The position numbers and the translations under genes are program-made. The notes beneath the pieces are model-generated. The model did no database searches, was not told where the DNA came from, and worked only from the letters and a program-made list of their open reading frames with translations. A DNA stretch of 64,000 bases, taken from assembly GCA_039925965.1 (NCBI GenBank), contig JBDSXW010000127.1:1-64000 (forward strand). Direction: 5' to 3'. Source of the DNA: JAZKFT01 sp039925965. GTDB lineage: Bacteria; Bacteroidota; Bacteroidia; Chitinophagales; Chitinophagaceae. Of the stretch, positions 31,001 through 40,200 are shown piece after piece; position 1 is the first letter of the stretch, and each line of letters starts with the position of its first letter.

Positions 31001-34000
31001 CAGGGTTCGCAGAACCCGCTGTATAATAACAGCGCCAATAACGTTCGGTATTATCATAATACAATTTCTTTGGACAATGTCAGCAGCACTTCTACCGCAG
31101 CAACCCAGGGATTTTATCAAACCGTACTCGCCACTGGTATTGAATTTAAAAACAATATCATCAGCATCCGCAGAGGTGGTACGGGTACTAAACATGCCAT
31201 ATATTTTAATACCAACACCAGCGAGATTGAAAGCAATAACAATGATTTCTATGTAAAGGCAACTGGCTCCAATAACTATATAGGCTTCTTTAATGGCAAC
31301 CTGGCTACGCTTCCGAACTGGCAGGCAGCTTCTTTGCAGGATGCCAACTCGCTGAGCATTGACCCCACCTATATTAGTCCCGCAACCGGTAACTATGCCC
31401 CTGGCTTATTGCCGTTGGACAATAAAGGCACGCCTGTAGGCATTACTTCAGATATTCTGAATGCAAGCCGCAGTGCTACGACCCCGGATATAGGTGCATT
31501 TGAGTTTGCTCCGCCGTTGTGTACTGCGCCTCCATTGGCTGGTACGGCCTCAATTACACCATCTACAGGTATTTGCCTGGAAGCACCTATTCATTTGTCG
31601 CTTACCGGCAATTCGCCTATTGGAACATTGGTGTTTGTATGGCAGAGTGCGCCCACAGCTGCTGGCCCATGGACTAATCTTAGCGGCCCGCAATACACAC
31701 CTGATTATGATACGTTGACAGCTATCAACACCTTTTATCGTGCAGCTGTAACCTGCAATGGAAATACCGTATACAGCACAACAGTGAATGTGACCCTGAA
31801 CTCAGCGCCGATGGCGGGTATTTATACGATCGACCCTTCGGGTTCGGGCGCCCGGAACTTTACTAATTTCCAGGCTGCGGTGGCTGCACTATCATGCGGT
31901 ATTGCGGATGCGGTAATTTTCAATGTAGCACCGGTAACTTTTACTGAGCAGGTGAGAGTTCCATATGTCCCTGGCACTTCCACAGCTAAAACCGTGACCT
32001 TCCAGAGGGATCCGGCTACAGCGGGAATAGCATTGCTGACCACAGCTGCTACACCGGCATTGAATTATACGCTACGCCTCGACAGTGCGGCGAATTTCAT
32101 ATTCCGTAACCTTAGCATCAAGGGCACCAATGCCGCTGCGGGTAGGGTAGTGGAGTTTGTCGGGACGTCTTCCAACGACACAATTGTCAATTGTGTGATC
32201 ACAGCGCCTGTTACTGGTTCGGCTGTGAACACCACAGCAGGTATTTATGCCGCAGCATTCAAAGGCCGTAACATCGTGATCAAAGGCAATCTGTTAACCA
32301 ATGGCGCTTATGGAATTTACCTGCAGGGAACCTCAACTACCATCCCTGCTAACCCAATTACGATAGACAGTAATACTGTGTCTGGAACATTCTACCATGG
32401 CATTTTTGCACAGTACACTACTAGGATCAGGGTGAGGGGTAATACCGTAAGTCTGGGTACACCGCAGTCCGCCAACAGTGCGGGCCTCTACCTCGATTAT
32501 ATAGATACCGCTTTCAGAGTTACCGGCAACACGGTCAATATCAATAATAACTCAACGGTGGCCTATGGTATCAATATCCTAAACTCCAGATCCTTCTTTA
32601 AAGATTCATCAATTGTTGCGGGTAATTCCATTATTGCAGATGCCGGCAATACAAGTGCGCTATATGGTATTGCTTCTACTTTATCCAAAGGCATCTTCTT
32701 TGTGAATAACGTGGTGAGCCTTAACAGTTCAGGCGCTGCCGTAATCTTATATGGTCTGTACCAGCTGAACAATACTGATTCTGTGAACTTCTACAATAAT
32801 AGTGTCAATCTCCGTGGCCCGTCTACTGCAGGCTATGCCGGTTATTTTAACCAAACGGCTAAGGGCGCATTTAATGTAAAAAATAATGTGTTCTCAAATC
32901 CGGGTGGAGGTAAAGCGCTTTTTGTGAGTAACCCATCCAACTTTACCGCTGACTACAATATGTTGTATGCAACCGGTCCGTTGCTGGCACAAACGTCTAC
33001 CGGTACTATCACATCTTTTGCTGACCTGAAGGCATGGACCAACGCATGGAACTGGGATCGGTATTCAATTTCTTACCCGCCAGCGTTTGTTAGCAGCACC
33101 AACCTCAGGCCGGATATCGCCAACTCTGGCTCATGGGCTATGCAAGGCAGGGGAACTCAGATTAAGTATAATACCTACGACTTTAATAATAAGTACCGCC
33201 CGGATTCGTTAACTGCCGGTGTGCCGGATCTCGGAGCCTTCGAATTTTTCCCAACCGCGTTGCCTACTGTAATGCTGGCTACGCCTGCAAGCCCTGCCCC
33301 CGGTGTAACCCAAACATTCTCTTACGGCACGGATACTGCGATGAGAATTACCTGGGGTGCCTCCGCGCCACCCAGCGTGGAAGTGAGAAGATTCTCCGGT
33401 GTAGTGCCATCAGGATTATTGCCCGGTACTGACTCCATGTATTTCTATACCAAGGTAGATATCCCCGGCGGTGGTAATTATCCATATGCCGCCAAATTGT
33501 ATTATATCAACCCATGGCAGGGATCCATCCCATCACAAAATAAGATCGGCATGGGCCGCACCACCCCATCAAACGCGTGGGTGGTAGGTTCCAACAGTAA
33601 GATTAATGTAGCGAAGAAAGAGATCAGCCAGGATGCGATCGTTTATCTTGACCGGTTTACAGGATTGGTGAATCCATTTGCGCAGGTAGAAAACGAGGAT
33701 AGCAGCTCTAACCGTGGTAAAGATTTCTGGGTAGGCTACCAGCGAACAAATGGATTCGACGCCAATTCGCAGGACATGGTAATTTATATGGGATCTGCCA
33801 CCCAGGATGCGAATGTGACAATTACAATAGAAGGCACCGCTGGTACGCCATGGGTTAGGACCTACCTGGTTCCTGCAGGCTCTGCATTGTCAAGCGCGGT
33901 TATCCCAAAGACGGGTACGGATGATGCCCGCCTTATAAACGAAGGCCAATACAATAAGAAAGGCATTCATATTGTGAGTGATGTGCCGATCGTGGCCTAT

Positions 34001-37000
34001 GCCCATATCTACGAGTCAACCAACTCTGGTGCCACCATGCTGATGCCGACATCTGTTTGGGGTTATGAATATTATACCCTGAGTTCAAGGCAGAACTATA
34101 GCAGTGCATCCTATTCTGCATTCCATATTGTGGCCAAAGACGATAGTACCTGGGTTGAGATCAACCCGACAAACCTTACAAGAAACGGCTGGGTACCATC
34201 CGGCGGCACACAACCAAATGGTAACTACCTGGTGAAACTCAATAAGGGTGATGCATTCCAGGTTTTAGGGGCTATCCAAACCGGCAGCGATGGTTTTGAC
34301 CTGACCGGTTCCTACGTAAAATCTATTTCCAATGCGCAGGGCACTTGCCATCCAATTGCAGTATTTGCAGGAAGTACCCGAACCGGTATCGGATGTGGTG
34401 GTGGTGCTGGTAGCAGTGGTGACCTGATCATCCAACAGATATTCCCGTACCAGGCCTGGGGCAGTAAATACCTTACAGCTCCGACCAGTATCGAAACAGG
34501 GCCCAATGCCACGAGCAATATGACCAATCCATACAGGGTATTAGTAAAAGACCCAACCACCATCGTGAAGCGGAATGGCGTGGTACTCACAGGTCTCATC
34601 AACGGACGTTATTACCAGTTTGATAGTAACACCGCGGATTATATTGAAAGTAACAAGCCGGTACTATTAGCCCAGTTCATGGCATCCAGTGGAAGCTGCG
34701 TTAATACCACCGGAGATGGCGACCCGGAGATGTTCTACCTGAGCCCGATACAACAGGCCATTAAGAGCACCCAGTTTTACCTAAATAGCGTGACCGCTAT
34801 CGACGAAAACTTCATCACCCTGGTAATACCAACGGAAGGTATGGCCTCACTGAAAATTGATGGTATAGGTTATGGTTCCATCCCGGCCGCCCAGAAATAC
34901 GACTACGCACATCCGAACCTCGCTGGTTACACAGTAGTATCAAAGAAATGGGTACCCACCACCAGCACCGCGGCGACAGTAGAAAGTGATCAACCATTCA
35001 CAGGTATTGTATATGGAATCGGTTCGGTAGAAAGTTATGGTTATAACCTGGGTACGCTGGTTAAAAACCTCAATAACTCCAGCTCAATAAACAACGACCT
35101 GAACATAGGTGCCACTGCTACAGGCTATACCTGTAAGAATGCGCCATTTAAACTTAAAGTGCTGTTGCCAATTGTGCCTGATTCTATTTTCTGGAATGTA
35201 GCCGCGCTGGCACCTCATATTACACCTGCTACCAATGTTATTCAGCGGAATCCGGTACCGGTCGATACCACTCAGATCAATGGTGTAGACTTTTATGGTT
35301 TTATCCTCAACGTTTCATACACGATGGATACAGCTGGCACCTTCTCTTTGCCAATCCAGTTCTGGTCAACGCAGATCGAAAAATGCGATCAAAAACAGGA
35401 TGGTAAAGTAATTATACAAGTATTGCCGGCACCGGCCACCGACTTTAAGATCACGTTCCCGAATGGCGGAACCTCCGGATGTGCAGGTGCGGTATTAAAT
35501 TTTGTGGGCGATGTGATTACCACCAACGGTATCGCACTTAACCAGTGGCAATGGAAATTTACCAATGGGGTAACCACCACAACGCCAACCGGCCAGGTGC
35601 AGAATTTCAGCTACCCGAACGCAGGTATTTTCGATGTAAACCTGCGGGGCATCACTGCAGATGGTTGTATTTCCGATACGGTCAAAAAAGTTACCATTAA
35701 CCCATTACCGGTGGTTACAATAACTGCAGACAGTATTGGCATATGCCCTGCGGCGAGCGTAACGTTTACTGTTACAAATCCAGTAACGGGAGTGGTATAC
35801 AAGTGGTACAATGCACCAACCGGTGGAACGCTGTTGTTTACCGGTACCAGCTACACGCCAACTAATGTAACGCCACCTGTGAGCTATTATGTTGAAGCCA
35901 CTTCTGCTGCAGGTTGTGTAAGCCTGGTAAGAAAGAAAGTAACAGCTTACCTGCTGCCATTACTTGCCGCACCGGTGGTAACGCAAACAGGTTCTACAGG
36001 CACATCGGTAACCTTTAGCTGGACGACTATAGCAGGTGCCACCAGCTATGAAGTATCTGTGAATGCAGGTGCTTTCACAGCCCCAAGCGGCCCGGGTAAC
36101 ACGCACACGGTGACCGGCCTGCCTACGTTATCATCTACCAGTATTATTGTAAGAGCTAACGGCGCCAACGCCTGCCAGAGCAGCCTGTCTGTGAGCACCA
36201 GCGCTTGTACTAACAGCACCGCGCAGGTAGTTCCGGATTCACTCACTATTTGTAAAGATTCGAGTGTAACGTTCAATGTAGCTCCGGTGGAAGCTGGTAT
36301 TACTTACAAATGGTTCAATGTGCCTACCGGCGGAATCGAATTGTTTAGAGGCCCGAGCTACACTATTCCGGGTATTACAGCTAATAGTGTTTACTATGTA
36401 GAGCAAACAAGAAACAGTAGCGGTTGTACCAGTTCATCACGCAAACGCGTGGTGGTAAATGTGTTGTCCCAGCTTACACCAACTATTGCATCGGTGGATT
36501 CAATAACGGTCAACTCGGTCAAATTCAAGTGGAGTGCTGTTCCGGGTGCAGGTACCTATGAAGTATCCGTAGGCGGCGGACCATGGATTACGCCGAGCAG
36601 CGGGCCTACCGGTCTTTCTCATACTGTTACGGGCCTGAGGCCTTTGGATACGGTAAGTATCAGGGTGCGTGCTGTAGGTATCATTACCTGCCAAACCAGT
36701 ATCTCGCTGGCCGTCAGTGGAAGAACCCGACCCGATCAGATCTATATTCCAAATACATTCAGCCCGAATGGCGATGGGCTCAATGATGTGCTGCAGGTCT
36801 ACAGCTATGTTATCAAAAGCCTCAGGTTTGTGGTGTACAACCAATGGGGCGAAAAGATAGCCGAGTCCAGCGTACAAAACCCGGCCTGGGATGGCACGTA
36901 TAATGGCAAGAAACAGCCGATGGGTGTCTACGTTTATGTAGCCACGATCACCTTGCTGGATGGATCGGTACAAACCAGGAGAGGCACCATCAACCTGGTA

Positions 37001-37006
37001 CGTTAA
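25001..37006 (+). CDS. Giant type IX-secreted repeat adhesin (CHU_C domain)
   Basis: A 4001-residue secreted protein. Signal peptide about 1-24 (ending YRVKAQ). An N-terminal beta domain runs to about 217. Then come four Ig-like modules (each with YQWQS) alternating with three MAM-like jelly-roll modules (ESFENTW ... GIDNL), roughly 220-1135. Three parallel beta-helix blocks begin near 1139, 1703 and 2273, each opening with a YTI or FTI strand and ending in D-x-GAFEF or GAYEF. An IgGFc-binding-like region covers about 2903-3353 (KDFWVGYQ, VPIVAYAHIY), followed by a PKD domain near 3480, Ig-like and fibronectin III modules, and the gliding/T9SS C-terminal CHU_C domain from about 3914 (YIPNTFSPNGDGLND). 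The tail directs export by the type IX system. A surface adhesin role is inferred. Confidence 0.9.
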   Translation: MKQKLFLLLSLLMLSVVLYRVKAQVDITIGTGTSGNTTTSYPCPLQDFYEGSRMQYLYRASELIAAGMGPGSISVIRYNVISLGTADLIDQYTIKMGATSATTLDPTTWETANQVYGPVDYVPVVGSNSFTLTTPFFWNGTDNIVIEVCNGAVSGTSTGIFYSQNPVVPWTTGLPFNGSHSFRVDNLDNQCGTSTLTESGTPTTRPNVVFAWTSATACSGPPNAGTATTTLSNISCPGALFTLALTGTTVASGLSYQWQSALASGGPWTNITGATTSSYTTSQSETLKFYRCLVTCGVNTSNSSSVQVTSASGPVYTALPFNESFENTWLNGCNLRDIPTASWKNTPETGNTSWRRFDDAVAGNWVNPNSGVYAPSGSVGVNSARFHTYQAASGTSGTLDLYVNCNTGVSTKRMFFDYINTSGGDSLTIMISTNGGTSFTRLDSAGIAAAWRTKTIVFTSMSATTVIRFRATSDFGVTDIGIDNLKITDFGTCSGAPVGGAATSSASPVCTGVPFTLDVTGTTDAAGLTYQWQSSPDNVTWTNIAGANGVTLLTTQTLATWYRRVITCTSAGGLSTNSAAILVGVIAPQYTTLPYAESFENTWISSCDTREIPNLFWKNTPVTGNTSWRRLDDAVAGNWVNPNSGVYTPAGSVGVNSARFHSYQASSGTSGTLDLYVDCNTTVSTKRMFFDYINTSGADSLTVMISTNGGTSFTRLDSAGVAASWRTKTIVFTSTSATTVIRFRATSDFGVTDIGIDNLKITDFGACSGTPLGGVTTSSALPVCTGIPFSLDVTGSTDASGFTYQWQSSPDNVTWTNIAGATATSLSRTQSVATWYRRSITCTNSGGLSATSTELLVNVTAPQYTTLPYAESFENTWISSCNTREIPNLFWKNTPVTGNTSWRRDDDGAGGAWVNPGNGPYTPPGSVGLHSARFHSYQAASGTSGTFDLYVNCATASPVKRLVIDLINTSGSDSLTVLLSQDGGATFARLDSSGLSTIWRTKTLVFNASSATTLIRFKVTSDFGVTDYGIDNLRISDFAPCTGIPAGGTTTSNVTGIICLASPFTLDVTSATDASGLTYQWQSAVDNITWTNITGATGMTYTGTQNVSTYYRRLTICTAGGGSGASTSVQLVSPAAVSGTFTINSAGTTALPNFQTFAAAYNFIKCGINGPVLFKVENGLTGTYNEQLLMTAVPGASAVNTVTFKGNLNAAIGFGSTNTNERAVIKLTGTRYIIIDSLVINANTGTYGWGVQLINDADSNIVRNCKINASVTDATQNFAGVVINGSATNITAAAATSLNDYNIISGNTITGGFSGVALVATVAGANGNNKVINNKILDFYQYGVYVAGSYFTTIEADSIARPTRTTVTDFNGVYFTAVSTSSTVSKNKITNPFGGVPTSTGAFNGINFNGCDATSTDPNIVSNNLIYNVNGNGVTSGIANTSSDNVYYLHNTVSLDNTTSTSPSTTRGFYQTTLAGGIFFFDNIISISTGGTGAKHCIYLATNTTGIIANYNDYVNNAAAGTNFIGFFNANQATLGTWQAATGKDANSISRLPFYNNPATGDYAPTNGGVDNLGIFVDVLTDIRNINRDPVTPDMGAYEFTAPGCTLPVLPGNTLFNDTTVCQNVPVLLNLTIGAWGSAQSFQWQSSLLPGGPYTPVGNARAYPDTIITSTVSLYYRAAVKCGGSTEYSNPLLLQVSPSLPADTYTINKTLPTNYPATGKNFNSFNDAKAAMGCGIIGGPVVFSVVAGTGPYVEQLKLDSIAGATATNTITFMGNGNTISSGALATTNERAVIKLNAADYIIFDSLTINASTGTYGYGVQLINRADSNVFRKCNIISSITSTSTNFAGVVINASDAGPTATGNTLCDANVFDRDTITGGYYGVTLVGVAAFPIKENKFTNCTIRDFYSTGVYVAGTTNTLLEGNMFTRQASTISANPVYAVYATAILSNSLKVSKNRFTKFFAGTPASTTPFYGIYHNSVDATAGSENIISNNLFYDLDGQGSQNPLYNNSANNVRYYHNTISLDNVSSTSTAATQGFYQTVLATGIEFKNNIISIRRGGTGTKHAIYFNTNTSEIESNNNDFYVKATGSNNYIGFFNGNLATLPNWQAASLQDANSLSIDPTYISPATGNYAPGLLPLDNKGTPVGITSDILNASRSATTPDIGAFEFAPPLCTAPPLAGTASITPSTGICLEAPIHLSLTGNSPIGTLVFVWQSAPTAAGPWTNLSGPQYTPDYDTLTAINTFYRAAVTCNGNTVYSTTVNVTLNSAPMAGIYTIDPSGSGARNFTNFQAAVAALSCGIADAVIFNVAPVTFTEQVRVPYVPGTSTAKTVTFQRDPATAGIALLTTAATPALNYTLRLDSAANFIFRNLSIKGTNAAAGRVVEFVGTSSNDTIVNCVITAPVTGSAVNTTAGIYAAAFKGRNIVIKGNLLTNGAYGIYLQGTSTTIPANPITIDSNTVSGTFYHGIFAQYTTRIRVRGNTVSLGTPQSANSAGLYLDYIDTAFRVTGNTVNINNNSTVAYGINILNSRSFFKDSSIVAGNSIIADAGNTSALYGIASTLSKGIFFVNNVVSLNSSGAAVILYGLYQLNNTDSVNFYNNSVNLRGPSTAGYAGYFNQTAKGAFNVKNNVFSNPGGGKALFVSNPSNFTADYNMLYATGPLLAQTSTGTITSFADLKAWTNAWNWDRYSISYPPAFVSSTNLRPDIANSGSWAMQGRGTQIKYNTYDFNNKYRPDSLTAGVPDLGAFEFFPTALPTVMLATPASPAPGVTQTFSYGTDTAMRITWGASAPPSVEVRRFSGVVPSGLLPGTDSMYFYTKVDIPGGGNYPYAAKLYYINPWQGSIPSQNKIGMGRTTPSNAWVVGSNSKINVAKKEISQDAIVYLDRFTGLVNPFAQVENEDSSSNRGKDFWVGYQRTNGFDANSQDMVIYMGSATQDANVTITIEGTAGTPWVRTYLVPAGSALSSAVIPKTGTDDARLINEGQYNKKGIHIVSDVPIVAYAHIYESTNSGATMLMPTSVWGYEYYTLSSRQNYSSASYSAFHIVAKDDSTWVEINPTNLTRNGWVPSGGTQPNGNYLVKLNKGDAFQVLGAIQTGSDGFDLTGSYVKSISNAQGTCHPIAVFAGSTRTGIGCGGGAGSSGDLIIQQIFPYQAWGSKYLTAPTSIETGPNATSNMTNPYRVLVKDPTTIVKRNGVVLTGLINGRYYQFDSNTADYIESNKPVLLAQFMASSGSCVNTTGDGDPEMFYLSPIQQAIKSTQFYLNSVTAIDENFITLVIPTEGMASLKIDGIGYGSIPAAQKYDYAHPNLAGYTVVSKKWVPTTSTAATVESDQPFTGIVYGIGSVESYGYNLGTLVKNLNNSSSINNDLNIGATATGYTCKNAPFKLKVLLPIVPDSIFWNVAALAPHITPATNVIQRNPVPVDTTQINGVDFYGFILNVSYTMDTAGTFSLPIQFWSTQIEKCDQKQDGKVIIQVLPAPATDFKITFPNGGTSGCAGAVLNFVGDVITTNGIALNQWQWKFTNGVTTTTPTGQVQNFSYPNAGIFDVNLRGITADGCISDTVKKVTINPLPVVTITADSIGICPAASVTFTVTNPVTGVVYKWYNAPTGGTLLFTGTSYTPTNVTPPVSYYVEATSAAGCVSLVRKKVTAYLLPLLAAPVVTQTGSTGTSVTFSWTTIAGATSYEVSVNAGAFTAPSGPGNTHTVTGLPTLSSTSIIVRANGANACQSSLSVSTSACTNSTAQVVPDSLTICKDSSVTFNVAPVEAGITYKWFNVPTGGIELFRGPSYTIPGITANSVYYVEQTRNSSGCTSSSRKRVVVNVLSQLTPTIASVDSITVNSVKFKWSAVPGAGTYEVSVGGGPWITPSSGPTGLSHTVTGLRPLDTVSIRVRAVGIITCQTSISLAVSGRTRPDQIYIPNTFSPNGDGLNDVLQVYSYVIKSLRFVVYNQWGEKIAESSVQNPAWDGTYNGKKQPMGVYVYVATITLLDGSVQTRRGTINLVR
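25700..28400 (+). repeat. 822-bp tandem repeats inside the giant adhesin gene
   Basis: The Ig anchor codon for YQWQS occurs at 25766, 26588, 27410 and 28235, and the MAM-like anchor GAAAGTTTTGAAAA at 25967, 26789 and 27611: periods of 822, 822 and 825 bases. Units 1 and 2 share long identical stretches, for example the bases encoding DDAVAGNWVNPNSGVY; unit 3 has diverged. Confidence 0.9.
28415..33250 (+). repeat. Three beta-helix blocks of about 1.7 kb
   Basis: Blocks begin at 28415, 30107 and 31817 (periods 1692 and 1710 bases). Each starts with a strand of the form TYTIN or IYTID, followed by NF..F..A and a CGI motif, and the first two end with the PDxGA(Y/F)EF signature; the second and third are preceded by an Ig-like module. 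Similarity is at protein level rather than as identical DNA, so these are older duplications than the 822-bp units. Confidence 0.75.
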
Positions 37007-37015
37007 ATAGCAAAG

Positions 37016-37048
37016 GCAGGGGAATGGGCCGTTACATTTCCCTGCTTC
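37016..37048 (+). terminator. Possible terminator between the two giant genes
   Basis: GCAGGGGAATG (37016-37026) pairs with CATTTCCCTGC (37035-37045) with one G-T pair, followed by TTCTTC. The tail is weak in T residues, so partial read-through is possible. Confidence 0.5.
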
Positions 37049-37259
37049 TTCTACATGAAATATTAATTAAGTATAACATGAATAGACTAAAATGAAAAGC
37101 AATGCAGGAACGCCTGCCGGAATGAACTGCAGAAACCTGCATGAAATGAGATGTGTTACTAAATAGCGCCGCTGAAATACTTTTAAATTTCATTTTTTAG
37201 TATAACCCTGGTCCCTTAAAACAAACACTAAAAAATGTACTTCAACTTAATTGTGTAAA

Positions 37260-40200
37260 ATGAGATGTAAATTACTGATATCAACTTCTCTGCTGCTGCT
37301 ATGTGGTTTCTCCGGTTTTGCCCAAAATTTTTCCAATAAAGGAAAAGAGTTTTGGGTGGGTTACGGGCACCATCAATACATGGAACCCAGTTGTGATGGA
37401 GCCGGTGCTGCTACGAATGACATGAACATGGTCATTTACCTGAGTGCAGAAGAACCAGCCACTGTTACAGTAACGATCGACAGCAGTGGTTCGGCGCCCT
37501 TCGTACCTGCATGGAAACGAATTTATGTGATTCCGGCTTATACGGTTATTTCTACAGAGAACCTGCCGAAGGGGCCTGTGGATGCGGCCAAAAGCGGAAG
37601 TGATGTGAACTATGATGCGAGGCTTTTTGACAATGCACCACCCATTGGATCCGGCGGTGAAAACCTTTGGCGTAAGAAAGGCATCCATATTGAAAGTAAT
37701 GTGCCGATTGTAGCCTATGCGCATATCTACGGTGGTGTTTCTTCGGGTGCTACCATGCTGATGCCAGTGAATACCTGGGGCTATTCTTATACTTCTGTAA
37801 ATAGTGAGCAACGCGATGCTGACAGGTCGTATTCCTGGATGTATGTAATCGCCAGGGAGAATAATACATTGGTAGAGATTACGCCTTCAGCACCATCCCG
37901 CAGGGGCAAGCCTGCAGGTGTGCCTTTCAGTGTGTTGATTCAAAAAGGACAAATCTACCAGTTGGTAGCCCAGAGTGATTGTAGTACCGGCAACGGTCCT
38001 GAGCTTACGGGAACCACGGTAAAATCTCTGGCGGGGCCAGACGGGAAATGCCACCCGGTGGCGGTATTTGGTGGGAGCAGCCGCACAGGTGGCGAAACAC
38101 TTACCTGCGGTACCGGGTCGGGTAGAGATAATGATATGCAGCAGCTTTTTCCGGAACATGCCTGGGGAAAGCGTTTTGCCACTACGCCTTTCTCAAAGTC
38201 GCAGGGAAGCACATTGCAACCTTCGCAGTTTCAGACCAGCGTATATAAAGTCGTGGTAAAAGATCCATCCACAATCGTAAAGAGAAATGGCACCACATTA
38301 GGCGGACTGATTGGGGGTAAATATTATAAATTTTCGAGCAAAACTGCTGACTATATTGTAGCGGACAAGCCCGTAATGATCGCCCAGTTTATGAGCGGCA
38401 CCAGTGCCTGTAATGGTGGTGACGGCGATCCGGAAATGATCATCATCAGCCCGCTCGAGCAGTCGATTAAGCAGGTAGGTTTTTACCGGAATACGAAAGA
38501 AGCGATCAACGCGAATTATCTCACACTGGTGGTTCCCACGGCCGGTGTTGCATCGCTGCGCATCGATAATTCGCCGACTTTCAGTTATACATACACGCAT
38601 ACCAACCTGCCAGGCTACACAGTAGTAGTCAAGGGCTGGGCTTCGGCACAATCGCAATGCCTTGTACGCTGCGACTCCGGATTTACCGCCATTACCTATG
38701 GCCTCGGTGGCGCCGAAAGCTATGGGTACAATGCAGGAACCTATATCAACAATTTAAGTGCGATCGGTTCCATTCATAACACTTTTGATACCAGTAAGGT
38801 GGACAATAGCTTTACCTGTACAAGAACCCCGGTGCAGCTGTCGGTGCTGATGGCCTTTAAACCATTGCAGATGGAATGGCTTATAAGCAAGCTGTCTACT
38901 GTTATTACGCCAGGCGCCAACGTGTTGGTCAATCCACCGGTGGTTATTGACTCACCATTGGTGAATGGTATCAAGTATTACAAATACAGTTTGCCGGGCG
39001 ATTTCTCTTTCAGCGATACCGGAACATTTAAGATTCCGATTGTGGTCACATCCCCAAGCATCGACAATTGTACGCAGACCGATACTGTGTACTATGATAT
39101 TATCGTGAAGGGCAAACCGGTGGCTGATTTTACCTATACCCATTCTGGTTGCTATACGGATACTGTTTATTTTACTGGAAGTGGTACCACCGGCAACTAC
39201 ACCATTAACAGGTGGCGCTGGGAATTTCCCGGTCCGGGCCTGGATAGCATCCAATCTCCCAAACGCATATTGGCGGTAGGTCCCAATACTATAAAACTCC
39301 AGGTGATCTCCCAGGAAGGTTGTTTGGGCGATACCATCAAAACAGTCACCATTGCGCCACCGCCAACTACGGATTTTAATGCAACTCCGGTGTCGGTATG
39401 TGAGCCCGCCAGCTACAATTTTGTTTCTACCACCGCTGCAGGGCCCGGTGTATCATTTTACTGGGATTTCGGCAATGGCATTACCAGTTCCGGTGCCACC
39501 AGTACAGCATCCAATGTCTATTCCTCTTACGGTACTTACACAGTTAAACATGTGGCCAGAACTGCTGGCCAATGTCCGACCGATACCGCCAGGAAAACAG
39601 TGACCATTTTTGCCAATCCGCGGTTGAATTTCAACTATCCTGTGGGTTGCCTTGCTGCCGATGGAACAGCTCAATTTTCTGACCTCACAGTTAATCCTGA
39701 TGGTCAGACGCTGACCTATGCCTGGGATTTTGGCGACGCCAATGCTACTACCGGTAACCCCAATACCGCCAACGCTCAAAACCCCACCCATAAATACATC
39801 GCTTTTGGTACCTATAATATCAGGTTAACGGTGACCACCAATAACGGTTGCTCAAAAGACACCACAATTGCATGCACATTTGCCGTGCGTCCGGTGATGG
39901 CTTTTGCGCCATTGGCCAGTGTTTGTGCCAATGCCCTTCCTGTTTCTGTAGCAAAAGGGTCGACAACCAACGGTGTGCCTGGCACGGGTGTCTACAAAGG
40001 ACCAGGCACGGATTCCCTGGGTAACTTTAACCCGACTGTTGCGGGTGCCGGAATCAAGACGATCTGGTTTGTATTTACAAGTACCGGCGGATGTGTGGAT
40101 TCGATTTCTCAAACAATTAAAGTTCATCCAAAACCGTCAGCTGTATTTAGGGTTAGCGATACCAGTTTTTGCCAAAACGGAGCCACCAATATTACAGACA

